The notes under the pieces are model-generated. The model was not told the DNA's origin, made no database searches, and worked only from the letters and a program-made list of their open reading frames with translations. Below, one piece after another: positions 32,670-34,848 of a DNA stretch of 34,848 bases. Made by a program: the position numbers and the translations under genes. Origin of the DNA: Bifidobacteriaceae bacterium (GTDB taxonomy: Bacteria; Actinomycetota; Actinomycetes; Actinomycetales; WQXJ01); the NCBI GenBank assembly GCA_031281585.1, contig JAITFE010000021.1, positions 1-34,848 on the forward strand, read 5' to 3'. Within the stretch, counting starts at the first letter, position 1; each line of letters begins with the position of its first letter.

Positions 32670-34046
32670 CTACTTCGTGAGGTCGTGCGCCATTTCGTCG
32701 AAGGCGGCTATGTAGGCGTCAATGGCCTGGTCGGTGTGGGTGACCGAGAGGGTCCACTCCTCCTCGCGGCCGGGCGTCATGAAAATGCCGCGGTTCATGT
32801 TGAACAGCCAGGCCAAGTCGGTCAGCGGCACGTTCTGGTTGGCGAGGAACGTCTCATAGTCCACGATCTTGGTGGGCGAGAAGGTGACGCAGCCCTTGGA
32901 CGCCAGCGAGACGGTGTAGCCGGGCAGGTTGTAGCGCTTGATGACGTCGGTGCAGCCTTCGGCGATCCTGTCGGCCAGGTGGTTCAGCCACTGGTAGGCC
33001 TCCGGGGTGAGGACTTTCTCGAGGGACGCGCGGGCGGTCGCCATCACAAGCGGGTTGCCGTTGTAGGTGCCGACCTGGTAGACAGAGTGGTCTTCCACCA
33101 CGGACATGACCTCTTCCGTGCCGCCGATCGCGCCGGTCGGCAGCCCGCCGCCCAGCGACTTCGCCATAGTGACCATGTCCGGTTGCACGCCGAACAACTC
33201 GGTGGCGCCGCCCGCGGCAATGGTCAGACCGGTTTTGACCTCGTCGAAAATGAGCACGATGCCGTGCCGCTTGGTGATCTCCCGCACTTGCTCCAGGTAG
33301 CCGGGCTCCGGGAGCACAACGCCCAGGTTCATCATGGCGGCTTCCATGATCACGCACGCGGGCTTGCGCCCCTCGGCGTCAAGGCGCTCTATCCGCCGCT
33401 CCATGGCCCCCGCGTCGTTGAACGGAACGGCGATGGTCATGGCGGTGGTGGCGGCGGGGATGCCCGCGCCGTAGGCGAGCGAGGCCAGGTTCTCCCGGTC
33501 GCCGATCTTGTCGTAGGGCACGCCGATCGACACCATGACCGTGTCGTGGTGGCCGTGGTAGGAGCCGAAGATCTTCATCACCGTGTCCCGCTTGGTGTAG
33601 GCGCGGGCAATGCGGATGGCGTCCATGGTCGCCTCGGAGCCGGAGTTGACGTAGCGCCATTTGGCCATGCCGAAGCGCTTGGCCAGCTCGTTCGCAACGG
33701 CGATGGCGTCCTCGGTGGGGGCCGCAAAGTGGGTGCCGTGCGGATAGCGCTCCGTGATCGCCTGGCCTATGACCGGGTTGGCGTGGCCCTGCACCATTGA
33801 GCCGAAGCCGTTGTGGAAGTCCCAGAACTCGTTGCCGTCCACGTCCCAAACCTTTGGCCCCGCGCCGCCTTCCAGGTAGATGGGCCAGGGGTCGCGGAGT
33901 TGGTAGGAGCTGGCGACCCCGCCGCTGAGGTGCTCGGACGCGCGGCGGTAGTAGTCGCGGGAGGCTTCGGTGCGTTCGTTGAGGCGCGCTTCTTCGCGCG
34001 CCGTCAACTCGGCGATTCGGGTGGGGTCAAGTTGGACATATGACAC
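32670..34046 (-). CDS. Class III PLP-dependent aminotransferase
   Basis: 458-residue fold-type I aminotransferase resembling glutamate-1-semialdehyde aminomutases. Substrate-side SGGVASSYQ (41-49), phosphate-binding NSGSEAT (134-140), SYHGHHD (162-168), Asp268 in LIFDEVKTG and the PLP lysine Lys296 in MAKSLGGGLPTG are all present. It departs from HemL in the N-terminal region (YLEGGAGPKVWDVDGNEFWDF) and no heme genes are near, so I assign it to the broader 'aspartate aminotransferase family' and not to heme synthesis. The GTG at 34046 lies seven bases behind AAGGAG; a longer upstream frame is not supported. It is convergent with the signal peptidase gene and appears monocistronic. Confidence 0.92.
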   Translation of the reverse strand: MSYVQLDPTRIAELTAREEARLNERTEASRDYYRRASEHLSGGVASSYQLRDPWPIYLEGGAGPKVWDVDGNEFWDFHNGFGSMVQGHANPVIGQAITERYPHGTHFAAPTEDAIAVANELAKRFGMAKWRYVNSGSEATMDAIRIARAYTKRDTVMKIFGSYHGHHDTVMVSIGVPYDKIGDRENLASLAYGAGIPAATTAMTIAVPFNDAGAMERRIERLDAEGRKPACVIMEAAMMNLGVVLPEPGYLEQVREITKRHGIVLIFDEVKTGLTIAAGGATELFGVQPDMVTMAKSLGGGLPTGAIGGTEEVMSVVEDHSVYQVGTYNGNPLVMATARASLEKVLTPEAYQWLNHLADRIAEGCTDVIKRYNLPGYTVSLASKGCVTFSPTKIVDYETFLANQNVPLTDLAWLFNMNRGIFMTPGREEEWTLSVTHTDQAIDAYIAAFDEMAHDLTK

Positions 34047-34195
34047 TGTGGGTCTCCTTGCGAGCGGACTTTGCAAATGATCCACCCACATTACGGCACG
34101 AATGTTACAAGGTTGTGCCATGGGTGGAGCAGCTTCGCGCCCTCCCATTTCCGATGCCGTCCGTCCGGCCGGTCGGGGCGGCAGCCGGTCGGTTG

Positions 34196-34603
34196 TCATG
34201 GGTCGGCTGCGGGCAGAATTGCGATGCCGGGGTGGTCCGCCAGGAGCGCCCGGAGGTCGTCCGGGTCGGAGGTGAAGACCGCGACCAGCGGCTCGCCGGC
34301 CAGGACGGCGGTGGCGCAGACGATCGCGTCGATGGCGTGGCGGTGGCCGTGGCGCCGGGCCGCCCGCAGGAGGTCGGCCGCGACGAGGGCGGTTTGCCTG
34401 GTCGCGGCCTCCGTCTCAAATCCGCTGACCGCCCAGCGGACGGCCGCCGAACTCATGGCCGGGTTGATTCCCTCAACCAGCGCGACAGTACTGGCGACGA
34501 CGGCCCGGCCATCCTCCGTGAGCCCTTTCACCAGCGCCGCCATTGCCCGGTCGCGCAGGATCAGGCGCGAGACGCCTTCCGAGTCGAGCACCAGCATGCT
34601 CAC
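34196..34603 (-). CDS. VapC-type PIN-domain toxin
   Basis: 135-residue PIN-domain protein, predicted to be a ribonuclease inhibited by the adjacent antitoxin. The acidic residues expected for metal binding are Asp in MLVLDSEGVS, Glu in ALVEGIN, and Asp in HAIDAIVCATA, with a further FTSDPDDL near the C-terminus. The GTG at 34603 overlaps the antitoxin stop as GTGA, while ATG 34597 two codons later is an alternative. Length and motif order are normal. Cognate tRNA or mRNA targets cannot be predicted. Confidence 0.88.
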   Translation of the reverse strand: MSMLVLDSEGVSRLILRDRAMAALVKGLTEDGRAVVASTVALVEGINPAMSSAAVRWAVSGFETEAATRQTALVAADLLRAARRHGHRHAIDAIVCATAVLAGEPLVAVFTSDPDDLRALLADHPGIAILPAADP

Positions 34604-34848
34604 GCCTGCGCCGCGGTTTCGGTGCTCGCCTGCGCCCGGCTTTGGGCGTGGGCCCGCGCCAACCTTTCCATTTGGACGGCCACCTCTTCCGGCGTGATCT
34701 CGCCAAACTCACGCTCATACTCCTGGACGAACCGCCTTTGTGCCTCCAACCGCAATTCGCGCTTGAGAGCGCGTTCCATCAGCGAAGACGTGCCGCGCGG
34801 CCCGGCCACCGCCCGTGCGGCGGCCAGAGTTCCCTGGCTGATGGTGAC
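34600..34848 (-). CDS. Antitoxin of the VapBC-type pair (5' end outside window)
   Basis: 82 residues are visible, in frame to the last base of the window. The visible sequence begins VTISQGTLAAARAVAGPRGT, an N-terminal DNA-binding-type segment, then SSLMERALKRELRLEAQRR and a charged helix EYEREFGEITPEEVAVQMER that would wrap the toxin. An internal GTG at 34809 would remove the first segment, so the true start probably lies just beyond the window. It is coupled to the toxin by a four-base overlap. It is expected to neutralise the PIN toxin and repress its own operon. Confidence 0.8.
   Translation of the reverse strand, partial: VTISQGTLAAARAVAGPRGTSSLMERALKRELRLEAQRRFVQEYEREFGEITPEEVAVQMERLARAHAQSRAQASTETAAQA

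Noticed and set aside
32670-34046. hemL (glutamate-1-semialdehyde aminomutase)
   Set aside because: The fold and PLP motifs match the superfamily, but the N-terminal half differs from HemL and no tetrapyrrole genes are near, so only a general aminotransferase call is justified.

Overview
The window comes from the chromosome of a high-GC Gram-positive bacterium, almost certainly an actinomycete. Most genes are strongly GC-biased, start codons are a mix of ATG, GTG and TTG behind good AGGAGG-type ribosome binding sites, and the gene order HAD phosphatase / Ssd-like ATPase / tadA / TadB-TadC / DUF4244 pilin-like / TadE-like / DEAH helicase ... topA ... tmk-holB is the conserved actinobacterial 'helicase/secretion neighbourhood'. 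No rRNA, tRNA or CRISPR array was seen.

Left edge (1-2129): a decayed accessory patch. It holds a remnant of an ISAs1-type transposase, a PIN-like toxin frame without a usable start codon that runs into that remnant, and an intact DUF4143 AAA ATPase preceded by four 23-bp direct repeats. From 2130 to 7380 lies the tad (tight adherence / type IVc pilus) locus: a divergent HAD phosphatase, then on the plus strand an Ssd/CpaE-like protein, the TadA ATPase, one protein that appears to join TadB and TadC, a DUF4244 pilin-like peptide and two TadE-like pseudopilins, several coupled by overlapping start and stop codons.

7381-11993 is an accessory insert between the tad genes and the helicase that normally sits beside them. 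It contains a stand-alone EF-Tu domain II-like protein, an IS5-like element, a lipoprotein, a small secreted protein with a peptidoglycan-binding-like C-terminus, and an 0.8-kb stretch without genes but rich in repeats. The MrfA/YprA-like helicase follows (minus strand), then a membrane protein with a 31-residue Pro/Gly/Gln-rich repeat, an SDR oxidoreductase, topA and trmL.

21356-27338 is the most interesting segment. A two-gene, lower-GC, minus-strand cassette (a giant YobI-like membrane P-loop NTPase and an AlbA_2/Schlafen-type ATP-binding regulator) sits between trmL and tmk. A broken ~100-bp copy of tmk lies at its far edge, which looks like an integration scar. The regulator gene carries perfect 18-bp operator-like repeats inside its coding sequence. 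This is a good candidate for an uncharacterised defence or stress island.

The right end resumes housekeeping content: tmk-holB (overlapping), a secreted tripeptidyl-aminopeptidase-like hydrolase, a SipW-like signal peptidase with an unusual active site and long cytoplasmic tail, and a class III aminotransferase. A VapBC-type toxin-antitoxin pair runs off the window edge.
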